DNA from: an uncultured Flammeovirgaceae bacterium | Lineage (GTDB): Bacteria > Bacteroidota > Bacteroidia > Cytophagales > Cyclobacteriaceae | DNA: 40,827 nucleotides | Direction: 5' to 3' | Assembly: GCA_937884755.1 (NCBI GenBank) | Contig: CAKZYJ010000124.1 | Coordinates: forward strand, 1-40,827 | Shown: piece after piece, positions 8,589 to 16,939 of the stretch | How positions within the stretch are numbered: position 1 is the first letter of the stretch | Layout of the letters: every line of letters begins with the position of its first letter | Position numbers and translations under genes: made by a program | The notes under the pieces: model-generated | The model's input: only the letters and a program-made list of their open reading frames with translations | What the model was told of the DNA's origin: nothing | Databases searched by the model: none

Positions 8589-10196
8589 TTACCTTTTCTG
8601 ATCTATCTGGTAAGACTCAGCGCGTTTCACCGCCTCATAGGCATTTACTACCCCACCGGTTAAGGATAGGTTACTAAAGCTTACTTCTTTGCCCATTTTG
8701 CCCGGAACATTAACTTTCAAACCATCTAACCTAACAGCGGATGTCAGGATAATATCCTTCACCTGAGTAGCTGATAAGTCGGGATAGTACGACATTAACA
8801 AAGCGGCAACACCCGCGGTAACCGGAGCGGCCATACTAGTACCACTTAAACTTTCGTAACCTTGGTTAGGGGTGGTTGAGTATACATCTACTCCCGGAGC
8901 AAACACATCAACCGAACGCTTTCCGTAGTTAGAAAACTCCGCCACAAAATCCTGCTGCCCTTTCCAAGAAGAAGCTCCTACTTCAATCCAGTTGCTGGCG
9001 GCTCCTTTATTCTGATAAGCTTTAGTAGGAAAATTATCTGTTTCGTCAATATTTTCGCTGCTATTTCCGGCCGCGTGAATTAGCAAAACACCTTTTTCTT
9101 CAGCATAACGCACGGCTTCATCTACAATAGCTTTATTGGGTGATAGTGACTTACCAAAACTCATGTTAATAATTTGAGCACCATTATCTACGGCGTAGTA
9201 AATAGCATTAGCTACATCTTTATCTCGTTCATCACCGTTGGGTACGGCCCGGATAGCCATAATCTCTACGTGGTCGGCAATACCTTTTGTACCTAAATCA
9301 TTATGACGATTGGCGGCGATAATTCCAGCTACGTGTGTGCCGTGGCGGCTGTCAGGCCCCTTCACATCACTATTACCGTAGTAACGTTCCGAAACATCAG
9401 TATAGTTATCACCGACGATCGTCCGGGAGTCATATTCCGGGTTATAGCCGTATTTAACAGATTCTTCGTAGTGCTCGATACCTTGCTCCAACATCGATTC
9501 ATCTAGATCATTTTCAAAGGCATATTCCAGAAACCCCCTCGCCATCAATACTACATCATCAACCGACTCTAAGGATTGCACATCTGCTAGAGAAAGAGAA
9601 TCTACATCCAAATAAGCCTCAATGAGTTTTTGGGAGCGTTTATAATTTTTGTAGAAGTACATGAAAGCCTGATACTCTTGCTGAGCCTCACCAGACTTTT
9701 GTTCAAACTTCTCCTCGATTTTACGAAAGTGCTCCCGCTCCTTCTTCGGTAGCTTTTCAATGTCAATCCCTTCGTATTTCTTTTGCAGGGTGGCGTACTC
9801 CCGCGTTAGTTCATAGGTATCGTAGTTTACATGACTACCATCAGTACCGCCAATAAAATTCCAGCCGTACAAATCATCCACGTAACCATTCTGGTCATCA
9901 TCTACTCCGTTACCCGCAATTTCACCGGGATTAATCCATACTTTTCCTTGTAAATCCTCGTGATCAATATCCACTCCGGAGTCAATTACCGCCACTATTA
10001 CTTTCTGCCCCTTTCGTCCAGCTAGTATTTCGTACGTTTTTTCAGTGCTAACTCCCTGTACCCGATTAGTTTCAGGGTCAAGATTGTACCAGTTTTCCGG
10101 AGCACGGTTGAGTGAGTCAGCAAAAGGATCGCTGGCGAAAGCCATACTGATTTGAGCAAGAATAGCGAGTGTGGCTGTCAGAATGTGTAATCTCAT
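8589..10196 (-). CDS. secreted subtilisin-like serine peptidase, S8 family
   Basis: I start at the ATG whose product begins MRLHILTATLAILAQ because this gives a clean signal peptide ending near residue 21; the frame is open 19 codons further upstream. The resulting 535-residue protein has the full subtilase triad: D72 in VAVIDSGVDIDHEDL, H285 in SRHGTHVAGII and S454 in SGTSMAAPVTAG, with the oxyanion asparagine N378 in AAGNSS. Between D and H there is a charged, helical insertion of about 180 residues, much longer than in classical subtilisins but seen in Bacteroidota S8 enzymes. No C-terminal sorting domain is visible. It is expected to be a secreted endopeptidase, possibly for nutrient proteins. 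The gene is monocistronic, with a promoter candidate upstream and a terminator downstream. Confidence 0.92.
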   Translation of the reverse strand: MRLHILTATLAILAQISMAFASDPFADSLNRAPENWYNLDPETNRVQGVSTEKTYEILAGRKGQKVIVAVIDSGVDIDHEDLQGKVWINPGEIAGNGVDDDQNGYVDDLYGWNFIGGTDGSHVNYDTYELTREYATLQKKYEGIDIEKLPKKEREHFRKIEEKFEQKSGEAQQEYQAFMYFYKNYKRSQKLIEAYLDVDSLSLADVQSLESVDDVVLMARGFLEYAFENDLDESMLEQGIEHYEESVKYGYNPEYDSRTIVGDNYTDVSERYYGNSDVKGPDSRHGTHVAGIIAANRHNDLGTKGIADHVEIMAIRAVPNGDERDKDVANAIYYAVDNGAQIINMSFGKSLSPNKAIVDEAVRYAEEKGVLLIHAAGNSSENIDETDNFPTKAYQNKGAASNWIEVGASSWKGQQDFVAEFSNYGKRSVDVFAPGVDVYSTTPNQGYESLSGTSMAAPVTAGVAALLMSYYPDLSATQVKDIILTSAVRLDGLKVNVPGKMGKEVSFSNLSLTGGVVNAYEAVKRAESYQIDQKR

Positions 10197-10305
10197 AGAT
10201 GTAAGTTTTCTTTCAAACTTTAAAGATAAGTAAAAATATTTGCACAATAACAATATATATTAATAATTTTCCGATAAATATCTTTGCATTTACAGGAAAA
10301 ACGAC

Positions 10306-10333
10306 CAAAGATATAACTAATTGATGTATCCAA
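10306..10333 (-). promoter_or_regulatory. candidate Bacteroidota-type promoter for the subtilase gene
   Basis: On the minus strand, TTG (10331-10333) and TATCTTTG (10306-10313) are 17 bases apart. This fits the known Bacteroidota consensus TTG-N17-23-TAnnTTTG. Transcription would begin about 100 nt before the subtilase ATG. The TTG lies inside one arm of the inverted repeat at 10315-10339. Confidence 0.45.
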
Positions 10334-10339
10334 TTAGTT
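10315..10339. promoter_or_regulatory. perfect inverted repeat, operator candidate
   Basis: AACTAATTG, seven bases, CAATTAGTT: two perfectly complementary 9-bp arms. There is no T-tract, and the element sits between two divergent genes on top of a promoter candidate, so a dimeric repressor or activator site is likelier than a terminator. The binding protein is unknown. Confidence 0.45.
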
Positions 10340-10552
10340 TATTACCGCTGTAATTTATCTGTAATTCTTCTGTCATAATAAGGTTTTATGTAGAAGAAAA
10401 GCGCGCAAAAATGCTATCAAATAGGAGAGAAATGATCCGTGCCAGCGAAAACCCTTTACTTATGTTATCCCTTCCGAAAAAGTCTCATTTAAACAGGAAA
10501 ATTTGTATCTTTCGGGTTAAGAAGAAGTAATACAACCCAACTTCAAGGCATT

Positions 10553-13500
10553 ATGAGACTACTGCTACCCCTCATGCTCGGCCTGCTTGTCAGCAACCTT
10601 GGTGTTTCCCAATCAGGGTCTAAACTTTTCACCTTGCTTTCCCCTAAGCAAACGGGCATCGATTTTCGTAACGATATTGAAGATACCAAAGAGCATAATA
10701 TCCTCATTTACTCCAACTACTACGGCGGCGGCGGTGTAGGCCTAGGTGACGTTAATAACGACGGGCTGCTGGATATCTACTTTGCCGGAAACCTAGTGGG
10801 CGACCAACTTTATCTAAACAAAGGAAACCTGGAGTTTGAAGATGTGACCAAACAAGCCGGAATTGAAGACAACGGCGGTTGGTCGTCGGGAGTGCTATTT
10901 GGTGATGTGAATAACGATGGCTACCAGGACATTTACGTGACCCGAGAGCTCTACGACCATCAGCCGGAGATTCGTAAAAATAAACTGTACATCAATACCT
11001 TCAGAAAGACGGGTAAGGTAGGTTTCGAGGAGATGTCGGCTCAGTACGGAGTAGATAACAGTGAACGAACCCGCCACGCTACTTTTCTGGATTATGATAA
11101 GGACGGAGATCTGGATTTATTCCTGCTCAACCAGCCACCTAACCCCGGCGACTATTCCTCCTTTTACGGCACCGAGTTGATGCAGGAAAAGTACAGTCCG
11201 CGTCTACTACAAAACCAGGAGCAACAGTTTGCCGATGTCACCCAAGCTGCCGGTTTGTTGAAACCGGGCTTCGCCAACAGCGTATCGGCTAGCGACCTGA
11301 ATGGCGACGGCTGGACTGACCTTTACGTGAGTAACGATTTTGAAGCTCCTGATTTTATTTACTTCAACAACGGCGATGGTACTTTTTCGGAGAAAACACA
11401 GGATGTTACCCGCCATATTTCATTCTACAGCATGGGGGTGGATGCGGGCGATATTAATAACGATGGCCTGCTGGATGTGATCGTAGCCGACATGGTGGCT
11501 GAAGATAATTACCGCCTCAAAGCCAATATGAGCGGAATGAACCCGGATGCCTTCTGGGAGGTGGTAGATGACGGAGGCCACTATCAGTACATGTTTAATA
11601 CCTTGCATTTAAATACGGCCCTGCCCGAGGAAGCCAAACTTGATCTGCAACATGCCGACACTGAGGGAGGCTACTTTAGCGATATAGCCCAACTAGCCGG
11701 GGTGGCTTCTACCGACTGGAGCTGGTCAACGCTGTTTGCCGATCTAGACAACGATGGTTGGAAAGATCTTCACATCACCAACGGACTGCTGCGCGACATA
11801 CGAAATAGCGATGCTTCCAAGAAATTTGCCAAATACATTGAATCGGCTATTAACGCCTATCTGGCGAAGAACCCTAACCCACAGGGAATCTCCATCTGGG
11901 ATATTGCGGATGTGAACAAAGCGCTCAGTTTCACGCCTTCGGTACCCCTGCAGAATTATACGTATCGTAATAATCGAGATTTAACTTTTGAGAAAGTAAG
12001 TAAAGATTGGGGATTGGATCAAGAAACTTTTTCCAGTGGGTCAGCTTACGCTGATCTGGATAATGATGGCGATCTGGATTTAGTCGTCAGCAATGTTAAC
12101 GCCGAAGCGATGGTGTACCGCAACAATGCTCAAGATAATTTAGATAACCACTACTTACGAGTACACCCAGTAGCGGACAACCCAGGCGTTTCCAACCTGG
12201 GAGTAAAAATGTGGATAGAAACCAAGGATGGTAATCAGTTTTTTGAAACCACCTCGGTACGGGGCATGTACTCTACCAGCGAGATTACCGCCCATTTTGG
12301 TCTGGGCGATCAGAAAAAAGTTGATTTGCTACGAGTACGCTGGCCTGATGGCTGGGAGCAGCAGTTCAGAAACGTGAAAGCGGATCAAACCCTTACGGTA
12401 CGCTACTCCGAAGCATCTTCGCCAGAGGGTGCTATCGCCAAAAACAATGATACAGCACCGCCACTATTTGCGAATGTATCGCAGCAGTCAGCAGTCATTC
12501 AACATAAAGAAAATGACTTTGGCGACTTTGACAAGCAAGTTCTGCTCCCCCACCGCATGTCGGATTTAGGTCCGGGCCTATCGGCGGGAGATATTAATGG
12601 AGACGGACGGGATGACTTCTACCTCGGTGGCTCGGCTGGCAATTCCGGTCAGTTATTTGTTCAGCAGTCCGATGGAGAGTTCGCTCATTCCCCGCAAACC
12701 GCTTTAACCGGCGATGCCGCTAGTGAAGATATGGGCTCGGCCTTCTTCGATGCCGACGGAGACGGTGATCTGGATCTGTACGTAGTGAGCGGTGGAAACG
12801 AGTTTGCCCCTCAGTCGGCAGAATACCAGGATCGACTTTATCTGAACGACGGCAGTAGTCAGTTCACAAAATCGACACTACCCCAGCTGAAGAATAGCGG
12901 CTCTAAAGTGTACCCCGAAGACTTTGATCAGGACGGTGATCTGGATCTGTTCGTAGCCGGACGGCACACCCCCTGGGCCTACCCGGAACCTACCAGCAGC
13001 GCTTTACTGATGAACGAGGGTGGTACTTTCACTGATGTTACTGATCGCCTCGCTCCCGACCTGAAAAAAATCGGGATGGTAAATGATGCTTCCTGGACAG
13101 ATTTTACCGGAGACGGTTTGCCGGACTTAGTATTGGTAGGCGAGTGGATGCCGGTCACCCTACTCAAAAATGAAGGAAATGGCTTTACTGACGTAACCGC
13201 TGAGTACGGTCTAGACCAAAGCAAGGGCTGGTGGTTTAGTGTTACTGCCGCCGACATGGATGGCGACGGTGATCAGGATTTGGTAGCGGGCAACTTAGGT
13301 TTGAACTACAAGTATCAGGCTACTGAAGAAGAACCCTTCGAGGTTTATTACTACGACTTCGATGAAAACGGATCGAAGGATGTGGTACTGGCTTACTACA
13401 ACTTTGGGGTACAGTATCCGCTGCGGGGTCGTTCCTGTTCTTCTCAGCAGGTGCCCATGATTAAAGATAAGTTTAAGTCTTACGAGTTGTTTGCCGCGGC

Positions 13501-13945
13501 CGACTTAGTGGATGTATACGAAGAAGACAATCTGGAAGAATCCCTGAACTACGAAGCTACTACTTTTGCTTCGGCTTACCTGGAAAACGATGGCAATGGC
13601 TCATTCAAGTTTCACACATTACCCAACGAAGCTCAGTTCTCCTCAGTAAATGATATTCTGATTGCCGACTATAACCAGGATCAACATCTGGATATTCTTC
13701 TGGCCGGTAATCTGTACGGAGCCGAGATAGAAACCGCCCGTAATGATGCTGGGGTTGGTTTAGTACTGTTAGGAAATGGCAAGGGTGAATTCACTCCACT
13801 AACCCCGGCTGAAAGTGGCTTCTTTGTACCTAGCAATGTGAAAAGTCTGGAAGTGATACAGGGCGACCAGAGCACGCAAGTCCTGGTAGGAGTTAACAAT
13901 GGGCCATTGCAAATTTTCCGATTAGGCACTCAAAAAGTGCCCTAG
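10553..13945 (+). CDS. secreted FG-GAP/VCBS repeat protein with ASPIC/UnbV domain (CRTAC1-like)
   Basis: The protein has 1130 residues and a signal peptide ending near residue 20. I count about 14 calcium-loop motifs of the DxNxDGxxD type, for example GDVNNDGLLDIYF, SDLNGDGWTDLYV and GDINNDGLLDVIV in the first half and GDINGDGRDDFYL, FDADGDGDLDLYV and ADMDGDGDQDLVAG in the second. These are FG-GAP/VCBS blades that fold into beta-propellers. Between the two sets lies an ASPIC/UnbV module (SNLGVKMWI to VDLLRVRWPDGWEQQF). Proteins of this CRTAC1-like type are common outer-surface or secreted proteins in Bacteroidota, often in carbohydrate loci; their biochemical role is not established. The gene diverges from the subtilase gene and converges with the DUF1593 gene, 14 bp away. 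Confidence 0.9.
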   Translation: MRLLLPLMLGLLVSNLGVSQSGSKLFTLLSPKQTGIDFRNDIEDTKEHNILIYSNYYGGGGVGLGDVNNDGLLDIYFAGNLVGDQLYLNKGNLEFEDVTKQAGIEDNGGWSSGVLFGDVNNDGYQDIYVTRELYDHQPEIRKNKLYINTFRKTGKVGFEEMSAQYGVDNSERTRHATFLDYDKDGDLDLFLLNQPPNPGDYSSFYGTELMQEKYSPRLLQNQEQQFADVTQAAGLLKPGFANSVSASDLNGDGWTDLYVSNDFEAPDFIYFNNGDGTFSEKTQDVTRHISFYSMGVDAGDINNDGLLDVIVADMVAEDNYRLKANMSGMNPDAFWEVVDDGGHYQYMFNTLHLNTALPEEAKLDLQHADTEGGYFSDIAQLAGVASTDWSWSTLFADLDNDGWKDLHITNGLLRDIRNSDASKKFAKYIESAINAYLAKNPNPQGISIWDIADVNKALSFTPSVPLQNYTYRNNRDLTFEKVSKDWGLDQETFSSGSAYADLDNDGDLDLVVSNVNAEAMVYRNNAQDNLDNHYLRVHPVADNPGVSNLGVKMWIETKDGNQFFETTSVRGMYSTSEITAHFGLGDQKKVDLLRVRWPDGWEQQFRNVKADQTLTVRYSEASSPEGAIAKNNDTAPPLFANVSQQSAVIQHKENDFGDFDKQVLLPHRMSDLGPGLSAGDINGDGRDDFYLGGSAGNSGQLFVQQSDGEFAHSPQTALTGDAASEDMGSAFFDADGDGDLDLYVVSGGNEFAPQSAEYQDRLYLNDGSSQFTKSTLPQLKNSGSKVYPEDFDQDGDLDLFVAGRHTPWAYPEPTSSALLMNEGGTFTDVTDRLAPDLKKIGMVNDASWTDFTGDGLPDLVLVGEWMPVTLLKNEGNGFTDVTAEYGLDQSKGWWFSVTAADMDGDGDQDLVAGNLGLNYKYQATEEEPFEVYYYDFDENGSKDVVLAYYNFGVQYPLRGRSCSSQQVPMIKDKFKSYELFAAADLVDVYEEDNLEESLNYEATTFASAYLENDGNGSFKFHTLPNEAQFSSVNDILIADYNQDQHLDILLAGNLYGAEIETARNDAGVGLVLLGNGKGEFTPLTPAESGFFVPSNVKSLEVIQGDQSTQVLVGVNNGPLQIFRLGTQKVP

Positions 13946-13959
13946 TAATTTTCCTAGAA

Positions 13960-15387
13960 TCAATTCTTAGGTGGCATCAGGTTCAGAATAATTCGCTGGT
14001 AGCGGGTAAGGCTGGGCGTGCCGTTATCGGTTACCTGCAAAATGAGGTGGGTTGACTGAGGTGTCGACAGTTTTGCCCTGGATGGAACTTTGACTTGTAG
14101 TTTTGGTTGGTCAGTATTTTTCAACTCAATAAACCCTGACCAGAACCGCTCCCAGTAATTTCCTGCCTCGGGATAATGAATCCACTGGTAGCGTAACTCA
14201 TCCCCATCCGGGTCGGAACTTCCCGATGCATCAAGCGTAATCTCTTCCCCGACAGCAATAGCTACTTCTTGTTCACCAGCCACTACCGCCTCAGGTGGAT
14301 GATTGGCTTCTTCGTACGATTGAACGCACCAGTCTATGCGAGCGGCAAAATCATGTTGATAGGCTTCCCGCCAGCGCCAGATAGTAGCGTGGTTATCAAT
14401 ATAAACACGTCCGTCATTGCCTACTACTTCGTCCTGGGTGTCGGTCCAGATAGGTCGAGACTCCGGTTCTTCGTGCTCCCGGTGGCGGTAAGGCTTAAAC
14501 CGGGGTTGGTATAACTCGTACCGGCCACCCCAACCTCCGTAGTCAGGGCGTTCAGGAACATTCAAACCGTTATTAATCAGCGATAGAAAACTGGGAGTAT
14601 CGCCCTCCATCGCGTATTCCACTTCGGGATACTGAGCGCCCAGCGGCCCGTGCCCTTCCATAATATTCTCTCGCAACCACGGATTTTTAACTAAAGTGGT
14701 ATCAGCACCCGACGCAAACTTGTACCAGGGTTCACCCGATATGCCCGACCAGGTAGCATGTCGGTAATTCTCACCGGAGCTTACGATATAAAACAGATCG
14801 GGAAACTCTTTCCGTATCCAGGATGCCGAATTATCCTGATCCGAAATGGTATACACTCGCATTTTAGCTACGAAATTATCTAGCTCCGCTGGAGTGCGGG
14901 TTTGCCGAACCTTCCAAAGGGCTTGCGCCAGCACATTAGCTCCCCCCCAAACCGTTACCCATACTGGGCGTTCACCTTCTTTATCTACCACTTCTATCAG
15001 CCAATCCGATCCTTCCGAGTCCATACCTTCCCCCACTCCATCCATCCCGTAGCGAGCGATTCCCTTTTTCGTAATTGAGTGAAAATGATCTTCGGTGGGA
15101 AATCCTGGCTCATGCAGCAATAGATTATCTCGTACTTTGCCGTAGGCTTCCACAATTTCTCGGATGCGCCATTCGGCCGTAGTATCGCGCAGGTGGGTAG
15201 AAGTAGTGGCAATCAGAGCTTCCGTATCGTAGTGGTTACCGTACACCAGAAAACGAACCAGCGACTGGGCATCGTCGGGTTCATTTTCAATATCAGTCAG
15301 TACTACGACGCGGGCTTTTTCCTGAGAGAAAGAAAATTGGAAACTAATAAAGAACAGAATCAGAAGAAAGAGTGTAGGTAGTTTCAA
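13960..15387 (-). CDS. secreted DUF1593 protein, nucleoside hydrolase-like fold
   Basis: The protein has 475 residues with a signal peptide ending near residue 22 (FSFSQE). The mature protein opens with ARVVVLTDIENEPDDAQSL, an acidic strand-loop resembling the calcium site of inosine/uridine nucleoside hydrolases, as in DUF1593 proteins that are often annotated as cellulose-binding. VTVWGGANVLAQALW and a PDLFYIVSSGENYRH segment agree with that fold. The C-terminus, from about residue 365, has a PKD- or cadherin-like strand pattern with LDASGSSDPDGDELRYQWIH. It is probably a glycoside-type hydrolase acting outside the cytoplasm, but the substrate is unknown. It may be a single gene, with 105 bp to the transporter gene upstream. 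Confidence 0.88.
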   Translation of the reverse strand: MKLPTLFLLILFFISFQFSFSQEKARVVVLTDIENEPDDAQSLVRFLVYGNHYDTEALIATTSTHLRDTTAEWRIREIVEAYGKVRDNLLLHEPGFPTEDHFHSITKKGIARYGMDGVGEGMDSEGSDWLIEVVDKEGERPVWVTVWGGANVLAQALWKVRQTRTPAELDNFVAKMRVYTISDQDNSASWIRKEFPDLFYIVSSGENYRHATWSGISGEPWYKFASGADTTLVKNPWLRENIMEGHGPLGAQYPEVEYAMEGDTPSFLSLINNGLNVPERPDYGGWGGRYELYQPRFKPYRHREHEEPESRPIWTDTQDEVVGNDGRVYIDNHATIWRWREAYQHDFAARIDWCVQSYEEANHPPEAVVAGEQEVAIAVGEEITLDASGSSDPDGDELRYQWIHYPEAGNYWERFWSGFIELKNTDQPKLQVKVPSRAKLSTPQSTHLILQVTDNGTPSLTRYQRIILNLMPPKN

Positions 15388-15460
15388 GACGGAGTTAGAT
15401 TAGTTGATAGTAACAATGCTACCGATTTTTTCGGGAAAACACAATGTATAAATCATGATG

Positions 15461-15488
15461 AAAACCTCTAAGAACAGTTTCTAAAGGT
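15461..15488 (-). terminator. weak terminator-like hairpin after the Nramp-like gene
   Basis: On the minus strand the arms ACCTTTAGAA and TTCTTAGAGGT pair imperfectly around an ACTG loop and are followed by TTTT. It starts 4 bp after the transporter stop codon. Imperfect pairing and a short T-run make it a modest candidate. Confidence 0.4.
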
Positions 15489-15492
15489 CTAA

Positions 15493-16767
15493 CTAAAAAA
15501 TTTTCGCAATACTGTACAACCCTATGAGAATAATAACGGAAGCGCTTACCCAGAAGGCGATGTCATAAACGAGGGTAGGTTTCAGTACAACCGGCAAACG
15601 TCGGTAGCGGAACTGATAGGCAGCATATACTATAACCAGCAGCAGAATAGATGTGACAAAACCACCTGCCAGTATCATTAGTACCGGAAGTTGGATAAAC
15701 AGAAACAACAATGTCCAGGTTAGGGGAAAAATCCAGGCTAGTATGGCAATACTACGCCGCCGTACCTGAGGGTCGTAAAAATCAATCCAGCCCATCTGAC
15801 CAAAGCAGTCTGAATAAACACGAGTCCAGCTAGCCAGAGCAGCAAATAAGGTAGAAAACAACACTACCAAAGCCCCCAACAGGAATATCGATTTAGCTTC
15901 TGGCCCCAGGGTTTCGGTATAAATGCGGGAGAGGGCTTCTACCATCTGGTAGCCCTCCGGTATGTCCCCACTACCGTGTAGGATAGCCGCTCCTAACAAG
16001 TAAAAAACGGCGGTTACTACGGTATACACAATCATAGATAGAATAGCATCCCAGTACATTACCCGAATCCAACCTTTGGCCCGACGAAGCCATCCCTCGT
16101 CCGCATCATCACGTGGACCGGTAAAGCGGGCGTAACCTTTCTCAATGCACCAGTAGTTGTAGTACATAATTTCATCTCCCCCTACCCCGGTGATACCGAA
16201 TGCTCCCAAAGCTATTACCACAGCACTAGCCGGTAGTTGAAATTGCAGTCCAGAAGCCACATTCTCCCAGGATAAAGCATAAGGAGTATACTGAAGAAAA
16301 AACAGGGAGGCAAAGGTGAGCAGGGTAAACAGCCCAATCATAATGATGGCGAACTTTTCAATAAATTGATAGTATCCCTGAAAAATGAGTAAGGAAGCCA
16401 AAATAGCCGACACAAAGGCCCAAATGGTAACGCTCACCGATGGAAAGGCAATGTTCAGCGTCAGCGCCACCCCCCCCACAATACCGCCTACCTGCAACAG
16501 TTTAAAAATTTGGATGGACAGCCACGTCCATAGCGTCCAGTTAGTACCTCGGAAGCTAGGTCCCGGCAGCCGGTTGAAGGCGGCCATAACAGTTTCGCCA
16601 GTGTAGATTGCGTGTTTGCCAAACTCCAGTTGTAGCGTCACTTTCACTAAGCAGCTTAAAATGATCACCCAGAAGGTAACGAAGCCCGCCCGAGCCCCTA
16701 GCGTAGTGGTAGCGATCAGTTCACCTGAGCCAACAATGGCGGCCGATAGAATAAACCCCGGCCCCAA
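15493..16767 (-). CDS. Nramp-fold metal transporter-like protein, atypical motifs, uncertain start
   Basis: The frame from a TTG codon gives 424 residues and about 11 membrane helices, starting GPGFILSAAIVGSGELIATT. The fold and length match Nramp/MntH (SLC11) proteins, inner-membrane proton-coupled metal carriers. However, the helix-1 motif DPGN is replaced by GSGE (13-16) and the helix-6 MPHN region by GVGGDE (194-199), so the metal site must differ and the ion is unknown. The frame continues upstream for 30 plausible residues (TTDNNPYVL, then PPHTFWGTLQKL) without ATG, GTG or TTG until the stop near 16980. The TTG start would leave no cytoplasmic N-terminus, so the true start is likely further up, perhaps an ATT at 16855-16857. 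The upstream edge abuts a palindromic repeat. Confidence 0.75.
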   Translation of the reverse strand: MGPGFILSAAIVGSGELIATTTLGARAGFVTFWVIILSCLVKVTLQLEFGKHAIYTGETVMAAFNRLPGPSFRGTNWTLWTWLSIQIFKLLQVGGIVGGVALTLNIAFPSVSVTIWAFVSAILASLLIFQGYYQFIEKFAIIMIGLFTLLTFASLFFLQYTPYALSWENVASGLQFQLPASAVVIALGAFGITGVGGDEIMYYNYWCIEKGYARFTGPRDDADEGWLRRAKGWIRVMYWDAILSMIVYTVVTAVFYLLGAAILHGSGDIPEGYQMVEALSRIYTETLGPEAKSIFLLGALVVLFSTLFAALASWTRVYSDCFGQMGWIDFYDPQVRRRSIAILAWIFPLTWTLLFLFIQLPVLMILAGGFVTSILLLVIVYAAYQFRYRRLPVVLKPTLVYDIAFWVSASVIILIGLYSIAKIF

Positions 16768-16879
16768 CTTTTGAAGCGTACCCCAAAAGGTATGCGGAGG
16801 CTCCTGTATGGCGTCGGGGCGAAGTACGTAGGGGTTGTTGTCGGTAGTAGCGATAATATAGTATTTGGGAGACTGTAGG

Positions 16880-16939
16880 CCGGAATCTGGAGACCGGAAA
16901 TAAAAATACGGCCTCTGGTTTCCGGAATCCAGCCTCCGG
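16880..16939. repeat. 60-bp imperfect palindrome, REP-like intergenic element
   Basis: The arms pair as CTGGA-GA-CCGGAAA with TTTCCGG-AA-TCCAG (16887-16900 against 16919-16932), and the outer segments AGGCCGG-like and CCTCCGG-like add more pairs. The loop is 18 nt. It begins directly after the DUF4301 stop codon (16940-16942, minus strand) and lies between that gene and the Nramp-like gene. It is richer in CCGG than the flanks, as is usual for dispersed REP or MITE-like elements. No second copy is in the window. It could also act as a transcript-end or mRNA-stabilising hairpin. Confidence 0.6.

Larger units (their letters stand above)
10197..10552. other. divergent regulatory region between the subtilase and FG-GAP genes
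   Basis: These 356 AT-rich bases serve two divergent secreted-protein genes. They hold a minus-strand promoter candidate (10306-10333), the perfect inverted repeat at 10315-10339, and a plus-strand TATCTTTGC box at 10279-10287 that matches the Bacteroidota -7 consensus but has no TTG at the right distance upstream. No gene is visible. Confidence 0.6.

Noticed and set aside
10279-10287. TATCTTTGC as promoter of the FG-GAP gene
   Set aside because: A fine -7 box, but no TTG lies 17-23 bases upstream and the gene starts about 265 bp further on.
13947-13967. CCTAGAATCAATTCTTAGG as a bidirectional terminator between FG-GAP and DUF1593 genes
   Set aside because: The arms pair only with a bulge, there is no T-run, and part of it lies in the DUF1593 stop region.
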